DNA of 21,288 nucleotides from an uncultured Collinsella sp. Its GTDB lineage: Bacteria; Actinomycetota; Coriobacteriia; Coriobacteriales; Coriobacteriaceae. The notes under the pieces were generated by a model. The model ran no database searches. It had not been told where the DNA came from and was given only the letters and a program-made list of their open reading frames with translations. Shown here piece after piece: positions 1 through 6,513 of this stretch. Within the stretch, counting starts at the first letter, position 1. Every line of letters begins with the position of its first letter. Where the stretch lies: positions 1-21,288 of the forward strand of contig CAUFWM010000027.1 of NCBI GenBank assembly GCA_959596505.1, given 5' to 3'. The position numbers were made by a program, and so were the translations under genes.

Positions 1-71
1 CGGTCATCCAGCCCCGCCGTCCAAACAGCCGCCTGGACAAGGTGCGCCATATGTTCAGTAAGATTACTTGA
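1..71 (+). CDS. Possible 3' end of an unidentified gene
   Basis: A frame open from the left edge (codons from position 3) ends with TGA at 69-71 and reads ...NSRLDKVRHMFSKIT. It is basic and GC-rich up to about position 50, after which the DNA becomes AT-rich, which fits a gene end. Only 22 residues are visible, so no family can be named. It could equally be chance. Confidence 0.25.
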   Translation, partial: VIQPRRPNSRLDKVRHMFSKIT

Positions 72-92
72 TACACCACAGCAAAGAAGGTT

Positions 93-124
93 ACAGAATT
101 ATGTAGAGCTCCACATAATTCTGT
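93..124. repeat. 32-bp near-perfect palindrome (first of a pair)
   Basis: Arms ACAGAATTATGT (93-104) and ACATAATTCTGT (113-124) are exact reverse complements. The centre holds GAGCTC (106-111), itself palindromic, so the whole 32 bp is symmetric except for one A/C pair. There is no T-tract on either side, so a protein-binding site, recombination site or cruciform is more likely than a terminator. Confidence 0.8.
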
Positions 125-143
125 TGCATTTTCCAGCCTCTTG

Positions 144-162
144 TGATACTATTTTGATACTA
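144..162. repeat. Tandem TGATACTA direct repeat
   Basis: TGATACTA occurs at 144-151 and 155-162, an 11-bp period close to one helical turn. The pair lies between the two large palindromes, so it may be part of the same binding region. This is an observed repeat only; no function is assigned. Confidence 0.5.
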
Positions 163-185
163 AGAAAATTGACAGCCGAAAATAG

Positions 186-223
186 CAGGTAAAATATTAG
201 CAAATTTGCGAATATTTTACCTG
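186..223. repeat. 38-bp near-perfect palindrome (second of a pair)
   Basis: Arms CAGGTAAAATATT (186-198) and AATATTTTACCTG (211-223) are exact reverse complements around the inner palindrome GCAAATTTGC (200-209). Only the A199/G210 pair breaks symmetry. A TTGACA at 169-174 sits 15 bp upstream of TAAAAT at 190-195, which is inside the left arm, so the palindrome could be an operator over a promoter. The spacing is shorter than ideal. Its nested architecture matches the palindrome at 93-124. Confidence 0.8.
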
Positions 224-261
224 TAAATTCAAGAGAAATACTTCCTCATATACTTGAATTT

Positions 262-440
262 GTCGAGTGGGAGTAGGCTGATAGGGTTCTGACCTGCACT
301 TTTGAGTGACGCACTGTGCCGCTGAGTTTCGTTTCGTACGACAGTCATGGCAAAGCCACCAGCGACGGCGGTGAGTAAAAACGATTTCCTAGCCTCCGTT
401 CCCGCGTTGGGACGGAGGCTTTTTCTTTGGTCTTTTACTC
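262..440 (+). repeat. Interspersed repeat, 3' extension unit (copy 1)
   Basis: This stretch closely matches 9541-9720: both begin at CGAGTGGGAGTAGG, share the GTTCTGACCTGC and CTGAGTTTCGTTTCGTACGA blocks, and end in the same GC-rich hairpin flanked by GAGTAAAA (373-380) and TTTTACTC (433-440), which can pair outside the terminator stem. The preceding body of the repeat is absent here. Ending in an intrinsic terminator suggests the 3' end of a transcript; a small RNA is possible but unproven. Confidence 0.7.
391..425 (+). terminator. Intrinsic terminator in repeat copy 1
   Basis: AGCCTCCGT (391-399) pairs perfectly with ACGGAGGCT (412-420) and is followed by TTTTC. The same structure recurs at 9666-9704. 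It lies inside the open frame that starts at 347, one reason to doubt that the following gene starts that far upstream. Confidence 0.75.
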
Positions 441-535
441 CCTTTCACCTGCTATTTCGCTATTTACTCCCAGTGTTTCAAGATGGCAAAGCACTGGGCG
501 GTATTCGGAGGAATGGGAGTAAGGATTTATCCCAA

Positions 536-1291
536 GTGAGTAGACGTGCGATTTTTGTCCCCGGGCCCCGAAACGGGGACGTTTCGGGGCCCGTGAAACT
601 CAAATCGAACTCAATGGGCGGCGCCGACGGCTTCGTGCCGTTCCAGACCTCCGGCGCCTCCGTCCTCAAGCTGGGGGCGGGTGGCGTTCTGACTGACCCC
701 GAGTACGAAGTCCGCACCTGGCTCAACGCCACGCTGTTCGCCGACGGCGAGCTCAAGATCGGGTTCGCCAAGGCCGATGCGACAGGTCGCGAGGTGCTGG
801 CCTCCGACACGCTTTGCGCCAACGCCAAGTACGCCGCGATCCAGGCGACGCCCTGGGCTTCGTTCGGCAAGAGCGTGAAGCGCGTGACCATCGCCGCCGA
901 CACATCGAGGGTCGCCAACGTGAACCTGAACTACTGGTTCTACAGTTGCAACGCCCTGACCTCGGTCTCTGGCATGGCGAACCTGCGCGGCGTGGCCTAC
1001 ATGAACCGTACGTTCAACTCGTGCTCCGCGCTCACCGAGCTCGATCTGCGGGGCATGAGTCTGGCGTCGCTTTCTAGCATGCTCTACACGTTCGGTGCCT
1101 GCACCGCCCTTGAGCGCATCCTGGTCGATGCCGACTGGGGGCTGCCGAGCGGGTGCACGGGCTCTTCCACGTTCTACAACTGCAAGGCCATCGCGGGTGG
1201 CAACGGCACGACCTACGACTCTAAGCAGACGACGTACGCGATGTGCCACATCGACCGCGAGGGGCAGGCGGGCTACCTCACTGCCGGGTAG
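536..1291 (+). CDS. BspA-like leucine-rich-repeat protein, probable 3' part of a prophage tail/surface gene
   Basis: The C-terminal two thirds has spaced NCxALTxV/L-type repeats (FYSCNALTSVSG, FNSCSALTELDL, FGACTALERILV, FYNCKAIAGG) typical of BspA/DUF285 leucine-rich repeats, ending in GGNGTTYDSKQTTYA...GYLTAG, the usual end of this domain. Such domains sit on surface proteins and some phage tail proteins. The lysis genes downstream favour a phage tail or fibre protein that has lost its N-terminus. The frame is open from 347, but 347-440 is interspersed repeat with a terminator, so the GTG at 536 or the ATG at 614 is more credible; neither has a strong ribosome site. No signal peptide is visible. 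Family assignment is fairly secure; the start and intactness are not. Confidence 0.65.
   Translation: MSRRAIFVPGPRNGDVSGPVKLKSNSMGGADGFVPFQTSGASVLKLGAGGVLTDPEYEVRTWLNATLFADGELKIGFAKADATGREVLASDTLCANAKYAAIQATPWASFGKSVKRVTIAADTSRVANVNLNYWFYSCNALTSVSGMANLRGVAYMNRTFNSCSALTELDLRGMSLASLSSMLYTFGACTALERILVDADWGLPSGCTGSSTFYNCKAIAGGNGTTYDSKQTTYAMCHIDREGQAGYLTAG
562..593. repeat. Perfect 13-bp inverted repeat inside the BspA-like frame
   Basis: CGGGCCCCGAAAC (562-574) and GTTTCGGGGCCCG (581-593) are exact reverse complements around the 6-nt loop GGGGAC. There is no T-tract. The structure would be very stable in RNA and lies upstream of the ATG at 614. It may mark the junction where repeat DNA was joined to the truncated tail gene. 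Confidence 0.7.
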
Positions 1292-1314
1292 CGGCTTGGG
1301 ACTGAGCATAATGG

Positions 1315-1363
1315 CACCCCTGGCAGCTGCGCAGGCGCCCTTCCTGCGCTGCTGCCAGGGGTG
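1315..1363. repeat. 21-bp inverted repeat between BspA-like gene and reverse-strand gene
   Basis: Position 1315-1335 pairs with 1343-1363 with a single mismatch and a 7-nt loop (CGCCCTT). The arms read CACCCCTGGCAGC...GCAGG. It lies 23 bp after the BspA-like stop and 64 bp beyond the 3' end of the opposite-strand gene, so it may terminate both. No U-tract follows on either strand, so it could instead be a transposition scar or attachment-related site. Confidence 0.65.
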
Positions 1364-1426
1364 AGCGCGCCGCCCCCGTGGTGTGGGTTAGGCGATGGGA
1401 TGCGGCGGCGTGTAGCGAGAACTGCT

Positions 1427-1813
1427 TTACTCCTCGATTTCGGAAGATAGGTGAACCTTCCCCTTTATTTGAGGCTTCTGCTTTTCGATCTGGCGATAAA
1501 GCCTGTTGTACTCGATAGCCCACGGCCTTTCGATTTTTCGCAGAGCCAGAAGGTTCATGTGGCTAGTCGTATATGCCCTTGCCTTTTCTTTGGAAAAGCC
1601 TTCGTACATCGTCAGGTATCTTGCGAAATCACGCTGGAAGAATCCTTCGTAGCGTTCCTGCGACAACAGCTGCTCCGCTTCTCCTCGAGGCAAATCCCAG
1701 TGTTTTTGCAACAGGCCCAGGATTGCTTCCGTGGATGCAGGAGTCTCGTTAAGAGCCGCTACAGCTCTCAAGAGACTTTCGTCGTACCCCTCCTCGTAAA
1801 GCCGGCTTTCCAT
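1427..1813 (-). CDS. Hypothetical 128-aa protein, moron-like cargo
   Basis: Start ATG 1813 is preceded by GGGAGG with a suitable spacer, and codon use looks real. The protein is hydrophilic, mostly helical in appearance and rich in Glu, Lys, Arg and Tyr, with no membrane segment and no motif I recognise. It interrupts a prophage segment on the opposite strand, between the tail-like gene and the lysis cassette, and the DNA is clearly poorer in GC than both neighbours. That position, orientation and composition are the hallmarks of a moron gene. A role in superinfection exclusion or host fitness would be typical for such cargo, but nothing in the sequence shows it. Confidence 0.6.
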   Translation of the reverse strand: MESRLYEEGYDESLLRAVAALNETPASTEAILGLLQKHWDLPRGEAEQLLSQERYEGFFQRDFARYLTMYEGFSKEKARAYTTSHMNLLALRKIERPWAIEYNRLYRQIEKQKPQIKGKVHLSSEIEE

Positions 1814-1970
1814 TTCTACCTCCCGTTAGCGACTCTTTCGAACAATCGTTACTGTGCTTTTTCTTATTTTACCTCGCTTTTTATAGCAGCGATTCAGCTA
1901 CCAGCTGATTTGTGACCGCAGCGGATGATGGGGCCGTTGAAGTTGGTCCATGTTCTGCTGGGAGGTCCTT

Positions 1971-2189
1971 GTGGAGTCTATTGCGGTGGCGCTCATCGGC
2001 GTCGTGACGCAGGTCGGGGTGATCGCGTCGAACTCGCGAAGCCGCGCGGTGATGGAGCTCAAGATTGACGAGCTCGCGCGGCGCGTTGAGAAGCACAACT
2101 GCCTCATCGAGCGCACCTACAAGCTCGAGCAGGACATGGCCGTGGTCAGGCGCGACGTTGACGCTCTTGAGGAGAGGAGCGGCAGATGA
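1971..2189 (+). CDS. XhlA-like holin-associated protein
   Basis: The likely start is GTG 1971, placed 5 nt after GGGAGG (1960-1965); an ATG at 1950 is in frame but lacks a ribosome site. The 72-aa product has a short hydrophobic N-terminus (MESIAVALIGVVTQVGVIAS) and then a charged, heptad-like helix through to the end. Hydrophobic anchor plus coiled coil resembles XhlA and similar phage proteins that act with the holin at the membrane. Its TGA overlaps the holin ATG (ATGA at 2186-2189), so translation is coupled. It is the first gene of the lysis cassette. The assignment rests on architecture and position rather than on a signature motif. Confidence 0.55.
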   Translation: MESIAVALIGVVTQVGVIASNSRSRAVMELKIDELARRVEKHNCLIERTYKLEQDMAVVRRDVDALEERSGR

Positions 2190-2398
2190 ACCGTTTTCTG
2201 ACGAGCAACGAGCGGCAGTGGCGCTTTATGCGCACGGTCGTCCAGGGCGTCCTGGGCGTCGTAGTGGCCAACGTCGACCTGCTCATGGGCGTGGCCGTGC
2301 TCGACCCCACGCGGCGCGCGCTGTGCGTGGCCATGGTGATGGCCGTGCTCTCGCCCGTTATTGCCGAGCTGGGAAAGGCGGGCGATTCCTATGAGTGA
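2186..2398 (+). CDS. Phage holin
   Basis: A 70-aa protein with two hydrophobic segments (about residues 14-32 and 43-60: VVQGVLGVVVANVDLLMGVA and ALCVAMVMAVLSPVIAELG) joined by a short loop with DPTRR, with a charged N-terminus (MNRFLTSNERQWR). Size, two membrane spans and position between a coiled-coil protein and an amidase fit a holin that permeabilises the cytoplasmic membrane so the endolysin can reach the wall. It overlaps the upstream gene by 4 nt and the next ORF by 8 nt, forming a compact operon. No specific holin family is recognised. Confidence 0.65.
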   Translation: MNRFLTSNERQWRFMRTVVQGVLGVVVANVDLLMGVAVLDPTRRALCVAMVMAVLSPVIAELGKAGDSYE

Positions 2399-2528
2399 GT
2401 ACGCAAGCGAGGAGGAGCGCTGGGAGGAGTTGCGCGAGCCCGGCTGCGAGCCCGACACGCCCAGCGACTTCAAGCCCGAGGAGGGCGAGGACGCGGGATT
2501 CAAGGAGGTCAGCGCCAATGGGGCATAG
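2391..2528 (+). CDS. Small acidic protein between holin and endolysin
   Basis: ATG 2391 overlaps the end of the holin gene and the frame runs 45 codons to TAG at 2526-2528, overlapping the endolysin start at 2518. The product (MSEYASEEERWEELREP...) is very acidic and rich in Glu and Pro, with no membrane segment. Tight overlaps on both sides and GC-rich third positions argue that it is translated. The coding strand carries GGAGG-like sequence just before the endolysin ATG (AAGGAGGTCAGCGCC). Function is unknown. Confidence 0.5.
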   Translation: MSEYASEEERWEELREPGCEPDTPSDFKPEEGEDAGFKEVSANGA

Positions 2529-3335
2529 CATCCTGTTCAAGCAGTGCGGCAGCGACCGCATGACGCGCAGGCGCTCGCACGCCATCGACCGCATCGTGAT
2601 CCACTACACGGCGACTCTGGCGTCGGCCCGCAACAACGCGATCTACTTCTCGCACAACGAGCGGCAGGGGTCGTCCGCCCGCTACTTCGTGGGCGACATC
2701 ACCGACGAGATCTACCAGAGCGTGGCCGAGGGCGACACCGCCTGGCACGCCGGCAACTGGCTCATGAACTGCCGCAGCGTCGGCATCGAGGCCGTGAGCG
2801 CTAGCGAGGACTACAGCGAGGTCGAGGCGGGCAAGCTCGCCTGGCTCGTGCAGACCCTCATGAAGCGCTACGGCATCTCCGAGGGCGGCGTCATCCGCCG
2901 CTACGACGTGACCGACAAGATCTGCCCCGCGCCCTACATCGCCGCCGGGCGCAGGGCGGCCCTGCGCCCGCGCATCTGCCGAGGCGCCGGGTCTTCGGAC
3001 ACCGTGGCTGCGGGGTCTTCCGGCAGTGGCGGCTCTGCGCCCTCGGGTGACGTGGCGAGCCTGGCGTGGCGCGTCATCAACGAGGAGTTCGGCAACGGCG
3101 AGGCGCGTAAACGGGCCCTGGGCTCGCGCTACTTCGAGGTGCAGGCCGAGGTGAACCGGATTCTCTCGGCGGTGGTTCCGGCGGTTCTTCTTCGTCCGGC
3201 AGTGGCGAGGTCGACATCGACGCGCTGGCACGCACCGTCATCAACGGCGACTACGGCAACGGCGAGGAGCGCAAGCGACGGTTGGGCTCCAACTACGCCG
3301 CCGTGCAGCGCTGTGTGAGCCAGATGCTCTCGTGA
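2518..3335 (+). pseudogene. Amidase_2 endolysin with two Cpl-7 repeats, frameshifted and lacking one zinc ligand
   Basis: ATG 2518 follows AAGGAGG. Residues 1-150 form an Amidase_2/PGRP N-acetylmuramoyl-L-alanine amidase: RIVIHYTAT holds the first zinc His, then DTAWHAGNW, then VIRRYDVTDKICP with the zinc Cys. In this family the motif is normally xHYDVTGKxCP, so the second zinc His is Arg (CGC instead of CAC). A Gly/Ser linker leads to a CW_7 (Cpl-7) wall-binding repeat (SLAWRVINEEFGNGEARKRALG...). After VNRILS the frame breaks near 3168: one G appears lost, and the shifted frame continues with a Gly/Ser linker and a second CW_7 repeat (ALARTVINGDYGNGEERKRRLGS) to TGA 3333-3335. The unshifted frame runs on without homology to 3318. 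Enzyme activity is doubtful. Confidence 0.85.
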
Positions 3336-3372
3336 GGCGGTTTCGCGAGGAGCTGGCGGAGGGCTGGCAATC

Positions 3373-3453
3373 GTGGCTTGCATCCCTGTGTTGCTGGCGG
3401 CGGCCGTTCTCATGCCAATCCCTTGGATGCTTGGATTGATATACAACAAATAA
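3373..3453 (+). CDS. Possible 26-aa membrane peptide after the endolysin
   Basis: GTG 3373, 8 nt after a GGAGGG, opens 26 codons ending TAA 3451-3453. The product is a single hydrophobic segment (ACIPVLLAAAVLMPIPWMLG) with a short polar tail (LIYNK). It lies between the endolysin and the operon terminator. It could be a small lysis or membrane peptide, or chance. Confidence 0.35.
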   Translation: MACIPVLLAAAVLMPIPWMLGLIYNK

Positions 3454-3466
3454 TACTTTTTGATGA

Positions 3467-3503
3467 GAGGCGCAGGTCAAGTTTGGACTGCGCCTCTTTG
3501 TTT
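3467..3503 (+). terminator. Intrinsic terminator of the lysis cassette
   Basis: GAGGCGCAG (3467-3475) pairs perfectly with CTGCGCCTC (3488-3496), followed by TTTGTTT. It lies 130 nt after the endolysin stop and probably ends the prophage late transcript. Confidence 0.8.
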
Positions 3504-4016
3504 GGACGGTCGGGGGGTTACGAACAATCCTGAACGGAGCGCTTCCGAGCGTTGCGGAGTGTAAGAGACGATTTTTAAAACAGCATATTCTACCTGCGGT
3601 TTTGTTGATTATCGTTCTGAACCGTTTTGAAGTGCTCTATGGTCTCCGATTAGCTCGCGGCTAAGTCCCTGAAAAGTAAAAGGCGCCCGTGCGGGCGCCT
3701 GCCTAGGACCGAGATTCGTTCGATTGTGGTCGGAATGCTCGTCTTCCGCGGTGCTGTCGTCCGGAGTCCGGCATCTGTCGTTCGCCTCTTCTGTCGTGTT
3801 TGATGTTGCGCGTTCTGCGAGCGACCTTGCGCAGGCCTACCGGCCCGTTGCCCCAGGTGCACCCGGATAAATGGCACCCATCGGTTGGGACTCAGCTTAT
3901 CGAAATCGAACTATATGGGAGCGAGCGGAAGGGTGAACGGCCTAGGGTGCAACCAAGATGCCGTCTATCGTATCGTTTTCCCTAGACGAACGCAGGCCTG
4001 CGCTGCATTAATGAAT
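3504..4016. other. Gene-free stretch between prophage remnant and kinase
   Basis: I see no convincing gene here. The open frames on both strands lack ribosome sites and recognisable protein sequence. The only clear structure is the reverse-strand terminator at 3672-3700. The stretch probably contains the junction of the prophage remnant with neighbouring DNA, but no attachment core can be identified. Confidence 0.5.
3672..3700 (-). terminator. Reverse-strand intrinsic terminator
   Basis: AGGCGCCC (3681-3688) and GGGCGCCT (3693-3700) form a perfect 8-bp stem with a 4-nt loop. Read on the minus strand it is followed by TTTTACTTTTC. A degenerate relative with the same flank (CCCTGAAAA) lies at 7855-7883. 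It could end the kinase transcript about 320 nt downstream. Confidence 0.7.
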
Positions 4017-5531
4017 CTACACGGAGTCGTTGAGAAGGTCTTCCAGCATCGGGTCTATTCCGCTGGTGATAATATCCTCAATCAGATGCTGGGCATGGAA
4101 ACGGTTGATTTGCCATGCTACATATGAAAGCGTTTGGCAGGCACGCTCCTTGATGTCGTATGGCGCCTTGCTTAAAACAATCGACTTTGCGATGTCGGCA
4201 AATGGATCGTGGTCTTCCCATGTCTTGCAGACTTGCGTCATGCTCTGGTCGATAGCATCCATGACAAAGGCCGCATTGCCGTTGTCGATTTCCGTAAATT
4301 TGACAACCGTTTTAGCGAACGCGGGGTTTGACGCTACCCGTGAGCACAGCTGCTCATCGGTCATTTCGAGAATCCATTCGGCAACCTCTCCGTCGAGGAT
4401 TCCCCGTGCTGCCTTTTCCGCAAGTTTCGTTTCCCGGTCCGCATCTGCTATCGAAGACAACCTTCGCTTTATCGCGCTCAAAAACTCTGCCGCATCCTGG
4501 TATCTTTTCGACGGATCGTCTGCGGTTGCTTTTTCTACCAGCGGTCGAAGACGATGATTCGTTTTTGTCGGATGTCCGGCGAGCACGAAGTTGATAATCC
4601 TGCCCAAGGAAAAGACATCGCTCCTTTTGTCCCCATCTTTTAGATAGACAAGCTGTTCAGGTGAACAGTAGAACCACTGTCCATAATTGTTTGTGTTGGT
4701 GGTTTGGTAGGATGAAAGTGTGTTCAAGTTCTTTCCAAGCCCGAAATCGGCAATCTTCAGTTGGCCGCTCAGTAGAAAAATATTCGTGGGGCTTAGATCT
4801 CGGTGAATGTATCCGCGCGAGTGAATGGCAGCCATGGTGCCAACTATCTGCTCGATTATGGACATCTTGACTTGCTCGGATAGAGGATTGTCCATGAACT
4901 CTAGTAGCGTGGTCTCGCCGGCCTCCATCGTGTAGGAGCAATTGCTCTCGTCGAAATCAAAGACACAGAGAACCCCTGGCAGCTCCGAAAGATCATTCAT
5001 TATCTCGTATTCGCGCTTGAAGCGATGGCGGTTTCTTGCATCAAGGGCTACTTCGGGCATGAGCTTTTTCAGGACTCTGCCTGTTGACTTTTGCCTGAAC
5101 GCTTCGGCAAAGCCGCCTTTCCCGATCGGGATTAGATCCGAATCAATCACCACAAGCTTCATCTCGCCGTCTGTTCCGACTATCTCAAGCTCGTCGGAGA
5201 TTAGTACTTGGTTGAACCGTTTCTTCGCTTTGTCCGCCCTTTCTCGGGCTTCGATTTCATCGCAGCCAAAAGTACTGACCATATACTTGAATCCAAGAAC
5301 GATTGAGAAAAAACGATCGAGACGGCCGCTCGACGCAACACTGGCTATCTTTCCGGCGGCGTATCTCCATCTGGTAGGAGCGTTGCCACCTTGGTAGATG
5401 TCCCGGAAGTCAAAATGGTCATTGAAGAATGTCACTATTTGAGGGCCCGACAAGTAGTGGAACAGCTCTCCTTCGTCGCCCACGAACATCTTTGCAATAG
5501 ATTCGAGCGACCGCTCGCTGAGTAATGGCAT
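4017..5531 (-). CDS. Hanks-type Ser/Thr protein kinase with N-terminal accessory domain
   Basis: The start is ATG 5531, 8 nt after GAGGAGG; an in-frame ATG at 5552 lacks a site. Of 504 aa, residues 1 to about 120 form a helical accessory domain with LSGPQIVTFFNDHFDFRDIY and a PTRWRY block, which from memory resembles N-terminal modules of abortive-infection (AbiJ-type) proteins; this is tentative. The kinase domain follows (about 130-365): glycine loop IGKGGFAEAF, catalytic Lys in VLKKLM, HRDLSPTN, DFGLGKN and activation-segment end YCSPEQL. Key residues are all present, so it should be active. About 140 C-terminal residues are helical with no transmembrane segment, PASTA or FHA domain, so it is cytosolic, unlike housekeeping PknB. 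With Abi and toxin genes nearby, a defence role similar to Stk2 is plausible but inferred. Confidence 0.85.
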   Translation of the reverse strand: MPLLSERSLESIAKMFVGDEGELFHYLSGPQIVTFFNDHFDFRDIYQGGNAPTRWRYAAGKIASVASSGRLDRFFSIVLGFKYMVSTFGCDEIEARERADKAKKRFNQVLISDELEIVGTDGEMKLVVIDSDLIPIGKGGFAEAFRQKSTGRVLKKLMPEVALDARNRHRFKREYEIMNDLSELPGVLCVFDFDESNCSYTMEAGETTLLEFMDNPLSEQVKMSIIEQIVGTMAAIHSRGYIHRDLSPTNIFLLSGQLKIADFGLGKNLNTLSSYQTTNTNNYGQWFYCSPEQLVYLKDGDKRSDVFSLGRIINFVLAGHPTKTNHRLRPLVEKATADDPSKRYQDAAEFLSAIKRRLSSIADADRETKLAEKAARGILDGEVAEWILEMTDEQLCSRVASNPAFAKTVVKFTEIDNGNAAFVMDAIDQSMTQVCKTWEDHDPFADIAKSIVLSKAPYDIKERACQTLSYVAWQINRFHAQHLIEDIITSGIDPMLEDLLNDSV

Positions 5532-5802
5532 CGTTCTGTCCTCCTCGTTCATCTGTCGTCATCCTAGTCACCGGAGTGCATTCTGCCAAGGATATTTGTC
5601 TTAATGAGCTGCTATCTTTTTGTGCTCTCCGCTCATATGATTATCCGACTTTGCCTGGTTATTAATGCATCAGAAAATCGACAACCCCGTAGCTGGCATC
5701 CTCGTTAGCTCAAAGGATATTATGACGACGAGGCAATCCCGAAGCTGGCGACATCATTCGTGTAATAAGTCTTGTCACGTTTCAGGATTTCACTAACTTA
5801 TA

Positions 5803-6190
5803 AGCAAGCCACCCGAGACTACTCACCTTTCCCGCCGATGGCGAAGCCCTGCGACCTGGGGTTTTGCGAATGTCGCGCAAGCCACCTGCGTTAATTCACC
5901 TACGATTGCAGCTGGCGGCTTGCGGGTTAAAGGGCGGTTGAGTTTCAAAACGGGCGTTTTCAGCGCTATCGAGCCTCCTAAGGCGCCCCGCTGCGCTCTT
6001 TGGGACAAAAACAAAAAATCAAAGTCCTGAGTTTGAAAAAAGTATTTGAGGCTGTCCCAGCTTTTGTCCCCGAAGCTGACGAAGCACGACATGGTGTCAC
6101 CTGGCGGCACTTGGCTCGAGACGGCACCGAAAACTGGGTGCAACTGGAGTGACGGGACGGCAGAATCGACGCCATCGAGTGGGAATAGAA
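5803..6190. repeat. Interspersed repeat, body unit (copy 2)
   Basis: About 390 bp homologous to 9167-9556 and 13914-14304. The first half carries GCAAGCCACC (5804-5813), a second AAGCCACC near 5879, and GGCGGCTTGC (5914-5923), which can pair with the first. The second half carries the GGGACAAAAAC...CTGAGTTTGAAAAAAG...TGTCCC structure near 6001-6066. It ends at CGAGTGGGAATAG. The 250 bp between the kinase start and this repeat hold no gene. Short frames within it (FGDKSWDSLKYFF on the reverse strand) are not kept in frame in all copies, so it is probably non-coding. Confidence 0.75.
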
Positions 6191-6197
6191 AATTCCT

Positions 6198-6248
6198 TAG
6201 TTATGGGGGTATTAATTTGATTTCCTTTAGGATACACCCCCATAACTA
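6198..6248. repeat. 13-bp inverted repeat in AT-rich insert
   Basis: TAGTTATGGGGGT (6198-6210) and ACCCCCATAACTA (6236-6248) are exact reverse complements with a 25-nt AT-rich spacer. It sits in the only part of the repeat/toxin module that differs from the second copy at 14304, so it looks like a small insertion with terminal inverted repeats (MITE-like) or an operator. Confidence 0.65.
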
Positions 6249-6309
6249 TATGAATTGACCTGCTGACTCCAATGAAGATTGGAGGGTAACGGCCAGGGGT
6301 GACGGCCCA

Positions 6310-6475
6310 GCGAGTGTTATTTTGCGAGCTATGCGCGTTGAAAGCGACCTTTCGTGGTATAAACTACTTGCCGGAAGCCGCGGCTTTCAGAGTACGGCTT
6401 ACGTGTACGTTTAACCTCCGTGGGCGACGGGGTGCCGCAAGGCGTAGAATATCGCCCACCTGTAGGGGTCTGCAG
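6310..6475 (+). repeat. Conserved leader of the ToxN-like gene (copy 1), candidate antitoxin RNA
   Basis: This block is about 90 percent identical to 14572-14728 although the surrounding sequence differs. It contains AAGCCGCGGCTT, a 12-bp palindrome, followed 9 nt later by a second CGGCTT, so the AAGCCG arm has two alternative partners. In type III toxin-antitoxin loci the antitoxin is a structured RNA immediately 5' of the toxin gene, so position and conservation fit. The typical tandem repeats of ToxI are not visible, so the RNA role is a hypothesis. Confidence 0.45.
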
Positions 6476-6513
6476 CGATGCGGGCCCCGCTTCGTATGAA
6501 GGGGGCGTAGCCG

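Noticed and set aside
262..440. tracrRNA or other CRISPR-associated RNA
   Set aside because: The repeat ends in a terminator and has several paired arms, but no CRISPR array, cas gene or anti-repeat partner is visible in the window.
611..1309. Reverse-strand open frame of 232 codons over the BspA-like gene
   Set aside because: Shadow frame; the forward strand shows the leucine-rich repeats.
2509..3231. Reverse-strand open frame of 240 codons over the endolysin
   Set aside because: Shadow of the GC-rich amidase gene; Arg/Ala/His-rich with no recognisable domain.
3650..3985. Small genes on either strand between prophage and kinase
   Set aside because: No ribosome sites, no recognisable protein pattern, and Arg/Pro-rich shadow-like translation.
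5690..5760. tRNA-like GTAGCTGG...TTAGCTC stretch
   Set aside because: No acceptor stem, T-loop (GTTCRA) or anticodon arm can be built.
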